Assembly (NCBI GenBank): GCA_038231615.1
Contig: JBBRLA010000310.1
Span: 1 to 9,554, forward strand
Length of the DNA stretch: 9,554 bases
Direction of reading: 5' to 3'
Source: JBBRLA01 sp038231615
Lineage (GTDB): Bacteria > Myxococcota_A > Polyangia > Palsa-1104 > JAEUJZ01
Positions 1 through 6,526 of the stretch are shown here, piece after piece. Position 1 is the stretch's first letter; every line of letters begins with the position of its first letter. The notes beneath the pieces are model-generated. The model was not told where the DNA came from, did no database searches, and saw only the letters and a list, made by a program, of their open reading frames with translations. A program made the position numbers and the translations under genes.

Positions 1-19
1 AAGCTCGCCTGGGCCGCCC

Positions 20-357
20 GTGTCAATTGAGCCGAACAGGATGGCGCGGGCGGTGACGGGGGCCCTGGTCGTGGCCGCGGCCGTGATGGTCCTGCCTTAC
101 TGGGCCCCCGTGCTCCTGGCCGCCTGGTTCGCCGACGTCCTGCGACCCATCGTCGTTCGGCTCCAGCACATCCTGGGTGGAAGACGGCGGGGGGCTGCGG
201 CCATTGTCGTCTTGCTGGCGCTGCTCCTCATGGTCCCGCTTGCCGGGATGGCCATGGCCCTTTACACCGGGGCCCGCGACTTTATCGAACAGGTGCGCGG
301 TGCGGTGGAGGGGCAACAGACGATCGCGAGCGTGCTCCTGAGCGGGGACAGCCCGGC
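20..357 (+). pseudogene. AI-2E family transporter, N-terminal fragment
   Basis: About 112 residues resemble the start of the AI-2E/PerM-type transporter family (PF01594), polytopic inner-membrane proteins usually around 350 residues long. Two hydrophobic helices are visible (roughly residues 8-34 and 57-83), joined by a loop with basic residues (LGGRRRG) and followed by an amphipathic stretch (ARDFIEQVRGAVEG), as expected for the family N-terminus. The resemblance stops near base 357. The frame stays open to a stop at 494-496, but the added residues are Cys/Arg/Ser-rich and unlike a membrane protein. The GTG at 20 is the first start; ATG at 41 is an alternative, and because the frame is open to the left edge the true start could lie outside the window. 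Family assignment is from pattern recognition. The truncation is directly visible as loss of membrane-protein character. Confidence 0.6.
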
Positions 358-657
358 GCGACATTTGACGCTGCGCGACTGCGCCTCGGCGCGGAGCTTC
401 TGCGGGTTCTTGGGCCTGGGCGGCTCTTGCTCCCCAGGCACCTCGGCGGCCAGCTCGCGCTGCCGCTGCGCCTTCTTCCGCAGGGACTCGCGATAGGCTG
501 CCAGTCTCAAAAAGGCCGAGGCCACGCCCAGGATCCGTCGGATGTGATAATGGGGCCGGTGTGTCTGGTCCGCCGCCTCGGCGTCGGCGCGGATCTTGGT
601 AATCACCTTCTTGGCGTCCTGAATGGCCTCGCTCTGGATCTTTACATAGGTGGCGTC
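358..657 (-). pseudogene. unrecognised protein fragment, basic helical
   Basis: On the minus strand this stretch reads as about 100 residues of plausible protein: it starts around DATYVKIQSEAIQDAKKVI, continues through THRPHYHIRRILG and a Lys/Arg/Glu-rich helical segment (YRESLRKKAQRQRELAAEV), and ends near base 358 where the AI-2E fragment begins. I do not recognise the family. A GTG at 604-606 could start it, but protein-like sequence extends upstream, so the piece appears cut at both ends. An in-frame stop lies just beyond, inside the hairpin at 665-693. No stop occurs at its 3' edge; the frame runs on antisense to the transporter to about base 262. It could also be a fortuitous open frame, but its composition is more protein-like than the plus-strand reading. 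Confidence 0.35.
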
Positions 658-664
658 AGAGAGG

Positions 665-693
665 GGTCGGTGAGGGCAGCGACCTCACCGACC
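665..693. repeat. perfect 11-bp inverted repeat (hairpin)
   Basis: GGTCGGTGAGG (665-675) and its exact reverse complement CCTCACCGACC (683-693) flank a 7-base loop, GCAGCGA. No T-tract follows on either strand, so it is not a standard intrinsic terminator. It lies between the broken fragment on the left and the ARPP-1-like gene on the right, and may be a transcript-end structure, a protein-binding site or the scar of a mobile element. Confidence 0.75.
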
Positions 694-703
694 AGGGTAG
701 GGG

Positions 704-738
704 CTGATCCGGCAGGCTGATCAGGAAGTCTGATCAGA
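704..738. promoter_or_regulatory. three CTGATC boxes at 13-bp spacing, possible operator
   Basis: CTGATC occurs at 704-709, 717-722 and 730-735, exactly 13 bp apart. The second and third are full palindromes (CTGATCAG at 717-724; TCTGATCAGA at 729-738). The array ends 46 bp before the ATG of the ARPP-1-like gene, where a promoter or operator would be expected. The function is inferred from position and regularity; GATC is also a Dam-type methylation site. Confidence 0.35.
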
Positions 739-783
739 TCCAATCGCCATGCCGTGCGTTTGACGCCAGATACGGAGGTGCTC

Positions 784-1863
784 ATGCGCGCACAAAGGGA
801 CTTTTCTGTCCTGCTTCTCACCCTCGTCTTCCTCTTCGCTCACGACGGGTTCGCCGGTGCAGGCAAGGAGAAGCTGAACATCTCGACGCCGCCGCCCGCC
901 CAGGCTCGCCACGCCGCCCCGCCCGCGGTCGCCGCGCCCACCCCGGCGGAGGTCCGGGCCGGCAGCGCCTCCGAACTGGTCTATGGCGAGCCGATCCGCT
1001 TCCACAACATGACCCTGGTCCCGGTGGGCACCACCAGGAAGGGGCCGTTCCAGAAATATACCCTCATAGAGCAGGGCCTGAAGGACCAGAGCCTCGCCGT
1101 GCGCGAGATGAGCGGCGACACCGGCCAGGCCCAGGTCAACCAGGTCGAAGTGCGCAACCGCGGTCACCAGCCGGTGTACCTCCTGGGCGGCGAGATGATC
1201 CTCGGGGGCAAGCAGGACCGCATCATCCAGCAGGACACCGTCCTCCCGGGTACCGGCGAGTGGACCAAGGTCGCCGTGTTCTGCGTCGAGCACGGTCGCT
1301 GGCAGGGGCAGACCATGCAGTTCTCGTCCGCGGGCGCGGTGGCCCACGTGTCCCTGCGCACCGCCGCCATGAGCGGCTCGCAGAGCGCCGTCTGGGAAGA
1401 GGTGGCGAAGAACAACCTGCGCCACGGTACGCAGAGCCAGACCGAGACCTACCGCCGCACCGTGCAGAACGAGGCTCTGCGCGGCAAGATCGAGCCCTAC
1501 CGCAAGCAGCTCACCGGCATGATGCCCAAGAACCTGACCCTTTCAGGCTTCGTCTTCGCCATCAATGGCGACATCCGCGTGGCCGACCTGTTCGGCAACC
1601 CGGTGCTCTTCGCCGACCTTCAGGACAAGCTGATCTCTTCTTATATCCTGGAGGCGCTCGGCCAGCAGGAGAACCCCAGCGCCCCGGCGGTGAGCAAGAA
1701 CGCGGCCCAGACCTTCATTGGCAAGGCGCGGGCAGAGAAGAAGGACGGGGGCAAGAGCTCGGGCCGCGCGATGAACTACAAAATGGAGAACAACGATCTC
1801 ATCGGCACCGAGACCTTTGATGCTCAGGCGGGCAGCGTGCGGGAAACGTATATCAAGAAATAG
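784..1863 (+). CDS. exported ARPP-1 (DUF6569)-like domain protein
   Basis: A 359-residue protein with a signal peptide (basic MRAQR, hydrophobic SVLLLTLVFLFAH, likely cleavage around residues 25-27), then a Pro/Ala-rich linker (about 34-58) and one globular domain. The domain carries VYLLGGEMILGGKQDR (residues 131-146) and VFCVEHGRW (165-173), which I associate with the ARPP-1/DUF6569 family; its biochemical activity is unknown to me. The tail (about 310-340) is Lys/Gly/Ser-rich. I chose ATG 784 over the upstream in-frame GTG at 754 because GGAGG at 774-778 is ideally spaced and the signal peptide then starts normally. The gene looks complete. The cytochrome gene follows 57 bp downstream on the same strand without an obvious terminator, so co-transcription is possible. 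A periplasmic location is inferred. Confidence 0.7.
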   Translation: MRAQRDFSVLLLTLVFLFAHDGFAGAGKEKLNISTPPPAQARHAAPPAVAAPTPAEVRAGSASELVYGEPIRFHNMTLVPVGTTRKGPFQKYTLIEQGLKDQSLAVREMSGDTGQAQVNQVEVRNRGHQPVYLLGGEMILGGKQDRIIQQDTVLPGTGEWTKVAVFCVEHGRWQGQTMQFSSAGAVAHVSLRTAAMSGSQSAVWEEVAKNNLRHGTQSQTETYRRTVQNEALRGKIEPYRKQLTGMMPKNLTLSGFVFAINGDIRVADLFGNPVLFADLQDKLISSYILEALGQQENPSAPAVSKNAAQTFIGKARAEKKDGGKSSGRAMNYKMENNDLIGTETFDAQAGSVRETYIKK

Positions 1864-1920
1864 GCGATACGACGCCCGCCTCCTCGCCCCGGCACGCCAC
1901 ATGCTATATCCAGTATCAAT

Positions 1921-2430
1921 ATGACGCTCATGGCTCTCAACAGGAAGCACGCTGTCATCCTGACCTCGGTGGCTGTCGCCGTTGCCATCGGATCGATCGT
2001 CTGGATCTATCCCTCGCACCGGCTCGGTACGGAGCACCCGCTCCCGCAGCCGAAGAACATGCCGGCAATCGCGCAGCAGGTCCTGCACCAGCGCATGCTC
2101 CGCCACAGCGATGACATGAAGGGCCTGGTCGAGGCGGTGGTGCTGCTGGACTTCGACCGGGCCCGATCCCTCGGCCAGGCCATCGGCGCCGACGCCAACC
2201 TGGCGCGCCCCATAAGCGGCGACGCCACGGAGCTGAACACCCTGCTCCCGGCAGGGTTCTTCACCCTCCAGGACGAGCTGAGGTCCCGAGCCACTCAGTT
2301 GGCCCGGGCAGCCGAACAGGGAGACCACGCGGCCCTGGCGGATTCCTTCGGCAGGCTCACCCAGACGTGCCTCGCCTGCCACATGCTCTACGCCTTCGAT
2401 CCCGCGACCGGGCAACGCCCGGCCCGATGA
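1921..2430 (+). CDS. membrane-anchored c'-like cytochrome, single haem
   Basis: A 169-residue protein with one N-terminal hydrophobic helix (about 11-30, uncleaved anchor or signal) followed by a mostly helical domain and a single C-terminal haem-attachment motif CLACH (C150, C153, H154). The haem site near the C-terminus of a helical bundle resembles cytochrome c'/c556-type proteins, which serve in periplasmic electron transfer or gas binding. H62 and M66, in the first predicted helix of the soluble part, are possible distal ligands. Start is ATG 1921 or ATG 1930; neither has a clear Shine-Dalgarno, and a TATATC/TATCAAT-like AT-rich stretch directly upstream leaves room for a near-leaderless transcript. 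The protein ends only 15 residues after CLACH. Its stop codon coincides with the edge of an inverted fragment of a related gene, so the natural C-terminus could be altered. Confidence 0.7.
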   Translation: MTLMALNRKHAVILTSVAVAVAIGSIVWIYPSHRLGTEHPLPQPKNMPAIAQQVLHQRMLRHSDDMKGLVEAVVLLDFDRARSLGQAIGADANLARPISGDATELNTLLPAGFFTLQDELRSRATQLARAAEQGDHAALADSFGRLTQTCLACHMLYAFDPATGQRPAR

Positions 2431-2590
2431 GGTCGCCGCGGCGTCGCTCACCTCGCGGGCGCGGTCGCGGAGCTGCTCTTCCAGCAGGAAGAACCGCTCC
2501 GGGAGCTGCGCGTTCAGCTCGTCGGATTCTCCCGGCAAGGGCCGCGGCAGCCGCGGCTCGGAGAGGAAGTGTCCGATGGTTTCGGTGACG
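2431..2590 (-). pseudogene. inverted fragment of a second c'-like cytochrome
   Basis: The minus strand encodes a segment (RPLPGESDELNAQLPERFF, then LLEEQLRDRAREVSDAA) that aligns with residues about 96-131 of the intact cytochrome next door (RPISGDATELNTLLPAGFF, then TLQDELRSRATQLARAA). Over a 63-base stretch I count about two-thirds identical nucleotides by hand, so this is an old paralogue and not a recent copy. Both ends are lost: the haem-binding CxxCH end is cut at about base 2431, next to the stop codon of the intact gene, and the membrane-anchor end is cut at about 2590-2597, where a TVP38-type gene begins. No start codon, haem motif or stop of its own remains. The homology is seen in the sequence; the cause, genomic inversion or assembly error, is unknown. 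Confidence 0.65.
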
Positions 2591-2597
2591 TCGCCAT

Positions 2598-2852
2598 GCC
2601 GCCATAGAGCCTGCCGTGGATCAGGACCCCAACGGCCACGAAGATGAGGCCCGGGAGCTGGAGCAGGGTGCCCAGGGTGAAGGCGAGGAAGAAGAGGGGG
2701 ACGCCCAGGCTGCCGGCGGAAGACAGGGTGGCGCGCAGGTGGGCGAGGGAGAACTCGTCGGTCAGGCCGGTGCGCCGTCCGGCCACGAAGATGCCCACGA
2801 AGAAGAGGACGAGCAGCACGAGGCGCAGGACCGACTTCCGCAACAGGGGCAT
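2598..2852 (-). pseudogene. TVP38/TMEM64 (VTT domain) membrane protein, N-terminal fragment
   Basis: The first 85 residues look like the start of a TVP38/TMEM64-family (SNARE-associated/VTT domain, PF09335) inner-membrane protein: a hydrophobic helix (about 9-25), then a second segment PLFFLAFTLGTLLQLPG and the family-like FVAVGVLIHGRLYGG. The family is normally about 200-250 residues. Here the resemblance ends right after LYGG at about base 2598, and the frame continues only as low-complexity Ser/Pro sequence to base 2514, overlapping the inverted cytochrome fragment. ATG at 2850-2852 is used as start; no convincing ribosome-binding site precedes it. It lies 57 bp downstream of the LOG-family gene on the same strand, so it was probably the last gene of that cluster. 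Confidence 0.6.
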
Positions 2853-2909
2853 CGGCGACGAACATAGCCCATCGGCGGGGTCCGGGTCACGTCGGAAGCG
2901 CCGTCCTCG

Positions 2910-3701
2910 TCAGGGATCGCGGGAGGTGGCGATGTCCGGCGTCTCAGCTTCGGGCTTTTCGGCGGGGCCGAGCTCCGCTCGCAGGACCTGCATCGCCTCT
3001 TCCGGCGAGTCCACGAAGCGCAGGAGGCGGAGGTCCTCGGCGGCGATGGTGCCAAATTCGACGAGCGCGTCGAAGTTGATGACCTTTTTCCAGAAGGAGG
3101 ATCCGTAGAGCAGGATGGGGATGCGCCGGTTCAGCTTGCGCGTCTGCACCAGCGTCAGGATCTCGGTCAGCTCGTCGAGGGTGCCGAAGCCGCCCGGGAA
3201 GACCACTAGGGCCCGCGCCAGGTAGGCGAACCAGAACTTGCGCATGAAGAAGTAGTGGAACTGGAAGCTCAGCGAGGGGGTGATGTAGGGGTTGGGGCGC
3301 TGCTCGAAGGGCAGGCCGATGTTCAGGCCCACGGTCTTGGCCCCGGCGTCGGCGGCGCCGCGGTTGGCCGCCTCCATGATGCCCGGCCCGCCGCCGCTGC
3401 ACACGACGAAGCAGCAGTGCTCGTTGGCGAGGCTGCCAGACCATTCGGACAGGAGCCGGGCCAGGGTGCGCGCCTCGTGATAATAGCGCCCCATCGGCCC
3501 GTCCTCGCGCAGGCGCGCCGAGCCGTAAAAGACCACGGTGTCGTGGACGCGCTCGCGGCGGAAGTGGTGCAGGGGCTCCAGGTATTCCGCCAAAATGCGC
3601 AGGGGCCTGGCGTCGGGGCTGTCGAAGAAGCCCTCGTTCTTGTAGGCCACGGGGTGAACGCCCTGGCGATTTTCGGGGGGATCTTGCCCGGTCTCGTTCA
3701 T
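2910..3701 (-). CDS. LOG family protein (TIGR00730-type Rossmann fold)
   Basis: A 263-residue protein with the two signature motifs of the LOG family (often mis-annotated lysine decarboxylase): CSGGGPGIMEAANRG (residues 101-115) and PGGFGTLDE (169-177). Characterised members are nucleoside 5'-monophosphate phosphoribohydrolases that release a base, such as an adenine or cytokinin base, from the nucleotide; the substrate here is not predictable. An N-terminal extension of about 50 residues precedes the Rossmann core, and a Glu/Pro-rich tail (about 245-263) follows it. The ATG (3699-3701) overlaps the upstream RNB gene's stop as ATGA, with GGAGGGAGG about 9 bases upstream, so translation is probably coupled. 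Pairing with an exoribonuclease suggests a role in nucleotide turnover (inference). It looks complete and cytoplasmic. Confidence 0.88.
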   Translation of the reverse strand: MNETGQDPPENRQGVHPVAYKNEGFFDSPDARPLRILAEYLEPLHHFRRERVHDTVVFYGSARLREDGPMGRYYHEARTLARLLSEWSGSLANEHCCFVVCSGGGPGIMEAANRGAADAGAKTVGLNIGLPFEQRPNPYITPSLSFQFHYFFMRKFWFAYLARALVVFPGGFGTLDELTEILTLVQTRKLNRRIPILLYGSSFWKKVINFDALVEFGTIAAEDLRLLRFVDSPEEAMQVLRAELGPAEKPEAETPDIATSRDP

Positions 3702-5176
3702 CGCGTCTGTCCTCCCTCCACGGTGAAGTCGATAAAGCCCCGCTCGACGCTGATCCCGTGCAGGCGCACGCGTACCTTCTCGCCGACGCGCAGGCCGGCC
3801 TCGCCGGCGACCACCCGGCCCTCCGCCGAGGGCGAGCGCACGCGCACCCAGGTCCCCTTGGGGCTGGCGCCGGTGATCAGGCCGTCGAAGACCTGCCCCA
3901 CGCGGTGGACCAGGAGCTGCGCCGCCACCGACTTGAGCACCCGGCGCTCGATCTTCTGCGCGTCGGCCTCGCGGGCCGAGCAGTGCTCTGCCAGGGCCGA
4001 GAGCTCCGAGAGGCTGTAGGGGGCGGGCCGCTTCGCCAGGAGGGCGAGGAGCAGGCGCTGGGTGATGAGGTCGGGGTAGCGGCGGTTGGGCGCGGTGGCG
4101 TGGGTGTAGTGATCGGTGGCCAGCCCGAAGTGGCCGATGTCGGACTGCCCGGGGGCGTGGGCCGCGTACTCGCCGCGCCCCATCAGCTTGACCAGGGACA
4201 GGGAGATCTCGGCGAACTCTTCCGGCGTGCGGGCGCCGCGCATGGCGCTCACGAAGCGCGAGAGTTCGAGGGAGCTGGGCGCCTCCGAGAGGGTGAAGCC
4301 GTGGGTGGCGGCGTAGGAGACGATACCCGCCCAACGCTCGGGTTTCTTCACGACCCGGCGCAGCGAGGCGAAGCCCGCCGCGTCCAGCGCCCGGGCCACG
4401 GTGCAGTTGGAGGCGATCATCAGCTCCTCGATCAGCCTGCTGGCCCGGCCGGGGTGGTGGGGCGAAAGGTCGAGCACCCGGCCCTCATTGTCCAGCACCT
4501 CGCGGACCTCGCCGGTGTCCAGGTTGAGCGCCCCGGCCCGGGTCCGCGCCTCGGCGAGCAGCCGCGCCAGATCGTCCTGCATTCGCACCTGCGAAAGCAA
4601 GGGCGACCGCGCGGCCAGGGCCGGGGGCGGCGGCGACTTTCCCGAGAGCCAGTCGGAGATCGACGGGTAGTCGAGTTTGGCCTGGTTGCGCACCAGGGCC
4701 CGGTAGACCTGCCCGGGCCCCGGGCTGCCGTCGCGGTTGATCTTGGTCTCGATGACCAGGGCCAGCCGGACCTGCTCGCCCAGCAGGGAGGTGCGGTCGT
4801 AGGACAGCCGGTCGGGTAGCATGGGGAAGGTGCGCACTCCGGTGTAGACGCTGGTGGTGTTGTGGGCGGCGAAGCGGTCGGTCTTGCCGGCGGCCGGGAC
4901 GAGGTGATCGACGTCGGCGATGCCGACATAGAGGGTGAAGCCGTCGGCGGTGTCCTCGCAGAGCTCGATTTGATCGAGGTCCTGGGACTCGACGTTGTCG
5001 ATCGAGGTCCAGGCAAGATCCCTGAGATCGCGCACCCCCGGACCGGCAGCGGGCTCGGCGGGCCCGGCGGTGGCGGCGGCGACCTCGGCGAGCACGTCGG
5101 CGGGGGGCGTGGTCAGCAGGCCGCGGTCGGCCATCGCCGCCTCGGCAATTTTTTGCAGGAGACTCTGGTGTTCCAT
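3698..5176 (-). CDS. compact RNB-domain exoribonuclease (RNase II/R superfamily)
   Basis: A 492-residue predicted 3'-to-5' exoribonuclease. The metal-binding motif SIDNVESQDLDQIE (residues 58-71) has acids at D60, D66 and D68 with the spacing of E. coli RNase II D201, D207 and D209; the position of D210 is Gln69, as I recall for DLDQ-type RNB proteins. A second signature, HYTHATAPNRRYPDL (356-370), matches the conserved Arg-rich region of RNB proteins. A C-terminal S1-like RNA-binding segment spans about 430-485. The N-terminal cold-shock domains of RNase II/R are absent, with only about 50 residues before the catalytic motif, so this is the short form of the family. ATG 5176 has no clear Shine-Dalgarno; an internal ATG at 5133 is a possible alternative. 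Its stop overlaps the LOG gene start (ATGA). The 145 bp upstream (5177-5321) hold no gene that I can support. Confidence 0.88.
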   Translation of the reverse strand: MEHQSLLQKIAEAAMADRGLLTTPPADVLAEVAAATAGPAEPAAGPGVRDLRDLAWTSIDNVESQDLDQIELCEDTADGFTLYVGIADVDHLVPAAGKTDRFAAHNTTSVYTGVRTFPMLPDRLSYDRTSLLGEQVRLALVIETKINRDGSPGPGQVYRALVRNQAKLDYPSISDWLSGKSPPPPALAARSPLLSQVRMQDDLARLLAEARTRAGALNLDTGEVREVLDNEGRVLDLSPHHPGRASRLIEELMIASNCTVARALDAAGFASLRRVVKKPERWAGIVSYAATHGFTLSEAPSSLELSRFVSAMRGARTPEEFAEISLSLVKLMGRGEYAAHAPGQSDIGHFGLATDHYTHATAPNRRYPDLITQRLLLALLAKRPAPYSLSELSALAEHCSAREADAQKIERRVLKSVAAQLLVHRVGQVFDGLITGASPKGTWVRVRSPSAEGRVVAGEAGLRVGEKVRVRLHGISVERGFIDFTVEGGQTR

Positions 5177-5321
5177 TGTGGCCGCGAATCACGCCACGGC
5201 CGGCGGGGAAAAGCAAGGCGGCAAGCTGGGCAAGCGCCCGGACGAGCCGGCCCCCTCGGCGGCAACCCCATCGATCCGGCCGCCACGGTGGTGTCCCCCT
5301 AGCCGCCGCGCGGGTCGAGAT

Positions 5322-5891
5322 TTATTTTTCCCGATAAGGCTTGCGGCACAGGGTCACGCTCAGCGTCACCAGGCCGGCGGCCACGGCGCAGCCCAGGGTC
5401 ATGTCGGAGGCGATGGCCAGGCCGCGCACCTTGCCCTGCTCGGCCATGAAGTCGGCGCTGGTCTTGTACTGGGTCTGGGCCAGGGTGGAAGACTCCCCAT
5501 AAGCCAGGCCGCCCAGGATCGCGGCGGTGATGCCGAGGCCGCCGGTGACCCCGGTCCCGATCCAGAAGCCCCGACCCAGGCGGCTTTTCAGGCTGCGGGG
5601 CGGCGCCGGCTTGACGATGACCGGGACGGGCGCGGCCGGCACCGGCACCGGCTGCTTCTCGGCGGCGCCCTCGGCGATGGACGCCGGCTGCATGGCCCGC
5701 AGCGAGTGGATGGTCTTCCGGGTTTCGGCGCGCTCCTCGGCGCTGATGTCGGTGTCGCCGTCCAGGTAAAGCTCATAGTAGTGGATGGCTTCCGTCGCGT
5801 GACCGAGCTTCCGGTGGGCCTGGGCGATGTTGTAAAGGAGCCGCGGGAGCTGCTTGATCTCGTAGGCCGCCTGGAGCTCGGTGATGGCGTC
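5322..5891 (-). pseudogene. TPR protein with two C-terminal membrane helices, N-terminus missing
   Basis: The minus strand reads about 190 residues beginning near DAITELQAAYEIKQLPRLL, a tetratricopeptide repeat (LLYNIAQAHRKLGHATEAIHYYELYL), then a charged helix (DISAEERAETRKTIHSLRA), a Pro/Val/Ala-rich linker, and two hydrophobic helices: GFWIGTGVTGGLGITAAILG and GLAIASDMTLGCAVAAGLVT. It ends KPYREK-stop at 5322. This TPR-linker-membrane-helix layout is common in myxobacterial and deltaproteobacterial envelope proteins. The N-terminal signal and earlier repeat are missing: protein character stops at about base 5891 and an in-frame stop lies at 5910-5912 within the AT-rich tandem repeat. An internal ATG at 5693 opens only the linker and helices, and would give a 123-residue product without the TPR. 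Function unknown; truncation clear. Confidence 0.65.
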
Positions 5892-5898
5892 GCATCTA

Positions 5899-5920
5899 TT
5901 ATATATCCGTTATATATCCG
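5899..5920. repeat. tandem 11-bp repeat TTATATATCCG x2, AT-rich
   Basis: TTATATATCCG occurs at 5899-5909 and again immediately at 5910-5920. In a strongly GC-rich window this AT island stands out. It separates the broken TPR gene from the nuclease-like gene starting at 5927. TATTAT (5897-5902) or TATATA could serve as a -10 element for that gene, but I see no matching -35, so a promoter role is only possible. It also marks a rearrangement breakpoint. Confidence 0.7.
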
Positions 5921-5926
5921 TCTGAC

Positions 5927-6466
5927 ATGACCCCGGAGCGCGCCCTTCTGGAGGTGCCCCGCCTCCAGTGCGAGTTCACCGAGGACAGCCAGCACCTCGG
6001 GGAAAGGACCAGGAAGTTTCACCAGCGCGATCTGCCCTCCGCCCACCGCTTCGGCCAGAACCTGGAGTTCGTCGAGCGGTACGGGCTCTACCTGCCGCTG
6101 AACTACCGCAGCACCGTGGACCTGGCCGATGAGTGCTATAGAATCAAACGCACGCAACACCGGGTCCAGAAGGAGCGCTGGTTGGCCGGCAGCTCCGCCG
6201 TCAGAAGGCGCGTCGACATGATCGTCGATGAGTGCGTGGCCATTGAGCTCAAGTACATGATCCACAAGAAGGGGGCCGGGGAGCGGGACCGCGTCCACGA
6301 GCAGATCATCGACTACGCCAGGGTGTGGCAGTCGAGCGGCCCGGTCCTGCTCTTCCTGGCGGGCACGCCGCGAGGCCACGCGACCCGTTTTGGCGAGATC
6401 GCGCAGGACTGGAACGCGCGCCTTTCCGGAGACCGCGCACCCATCGTGGTCGTGGTCGACAAGTAA
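5927..6466 (+). CDS. predicted RecB-like PD-(D/E)XK nuclease-fold protein
   Basis: A 179-residue protein not matched to a named family, but with the core of a PD-(D/E)XK nuclease: D97 in RRRVDMIVD, E107 and K109 in VAIELKY, followed by a QxxxY element, Q126-IID-Y130, as in RecB/Cas4-type nucleases. E83 in HRVQKERW could be the upstream acidic residue of the fold. The C-terminal part (139-146 and 172-178) supplies hydrophobic beta-strands. No membrane or signal segment is seen. ATG 5927 lacks a Shine-Dalgarno. An internal TTG at 6182 with AAGGAG (6170-6175) and a TATAGAAT hexamer-like site (6137-6144) could give a shorter product, but that would lose E83, so I prefer the long form. It lies 60 bp before the AAA-ATPase gene on the same strand. 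DNA as substrate is inferred. Confidence 0.6.
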   Translation: MTPERALLEVPRLQCEFTEDSQHLGERTRKFHQRDLPSAHRFGQNLEFVERYGLYLPLNYRSTVDLADECYRIKRTQHRVQKERWLAGSSAVRRRVDMIVDECVAIELKYMIHKKGAGERDRVHEQIIDYARVWQSSGPVLLFLAGTPRGHATRFGEIAQDWNARLSGDRAPIVVVVDK

Positions 6467-6526
6467 GTGATGGCCACCAAGAGATCCAGGACCGCGCTCG
6501 TGCTATAAGGCCGACTCGGTGCTGCG

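Noticed and set aside
754..783. GTG start at 754 for the ARPP-1-like gene
   Set aside because: The ATG at 784 has GGAGG at ideal distance and gives a normal signal peptide; the GTG would put 10 polar residues ahead of it.
1543..2865. 440-residue minus-strand open frame
   Set aside because: Only its middle part (2431-2590) makes sense, as the inverted cytochrome fragment; the remainder is antisense to the cytochrome and ARPP-1-like genes, or out of frame with the TVP38 fragment.
3758..4819. 353-residue open frame on the plus strand
   Set aside because: It is antisense to the RNB exoribonuclease with clear catalytic motifs; composition is typical of a GC-rich shadow.
4995..5930. 311-residue plus-strand open frame across the RNB start and TPR region
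   Set aside because: Gly/Ala/Arg/His-rich, no domains, and antisense to two better supported readings.
6137..6184. Internal promoter-like TATAGAAT and AAGGAG-TTG as the true start of the small nuclease gene
   Set aside because: Starting at TTG 6182 would remove E83 and the N-terminal helices expected for the fold; the longer frame has coding-like composition throughout.
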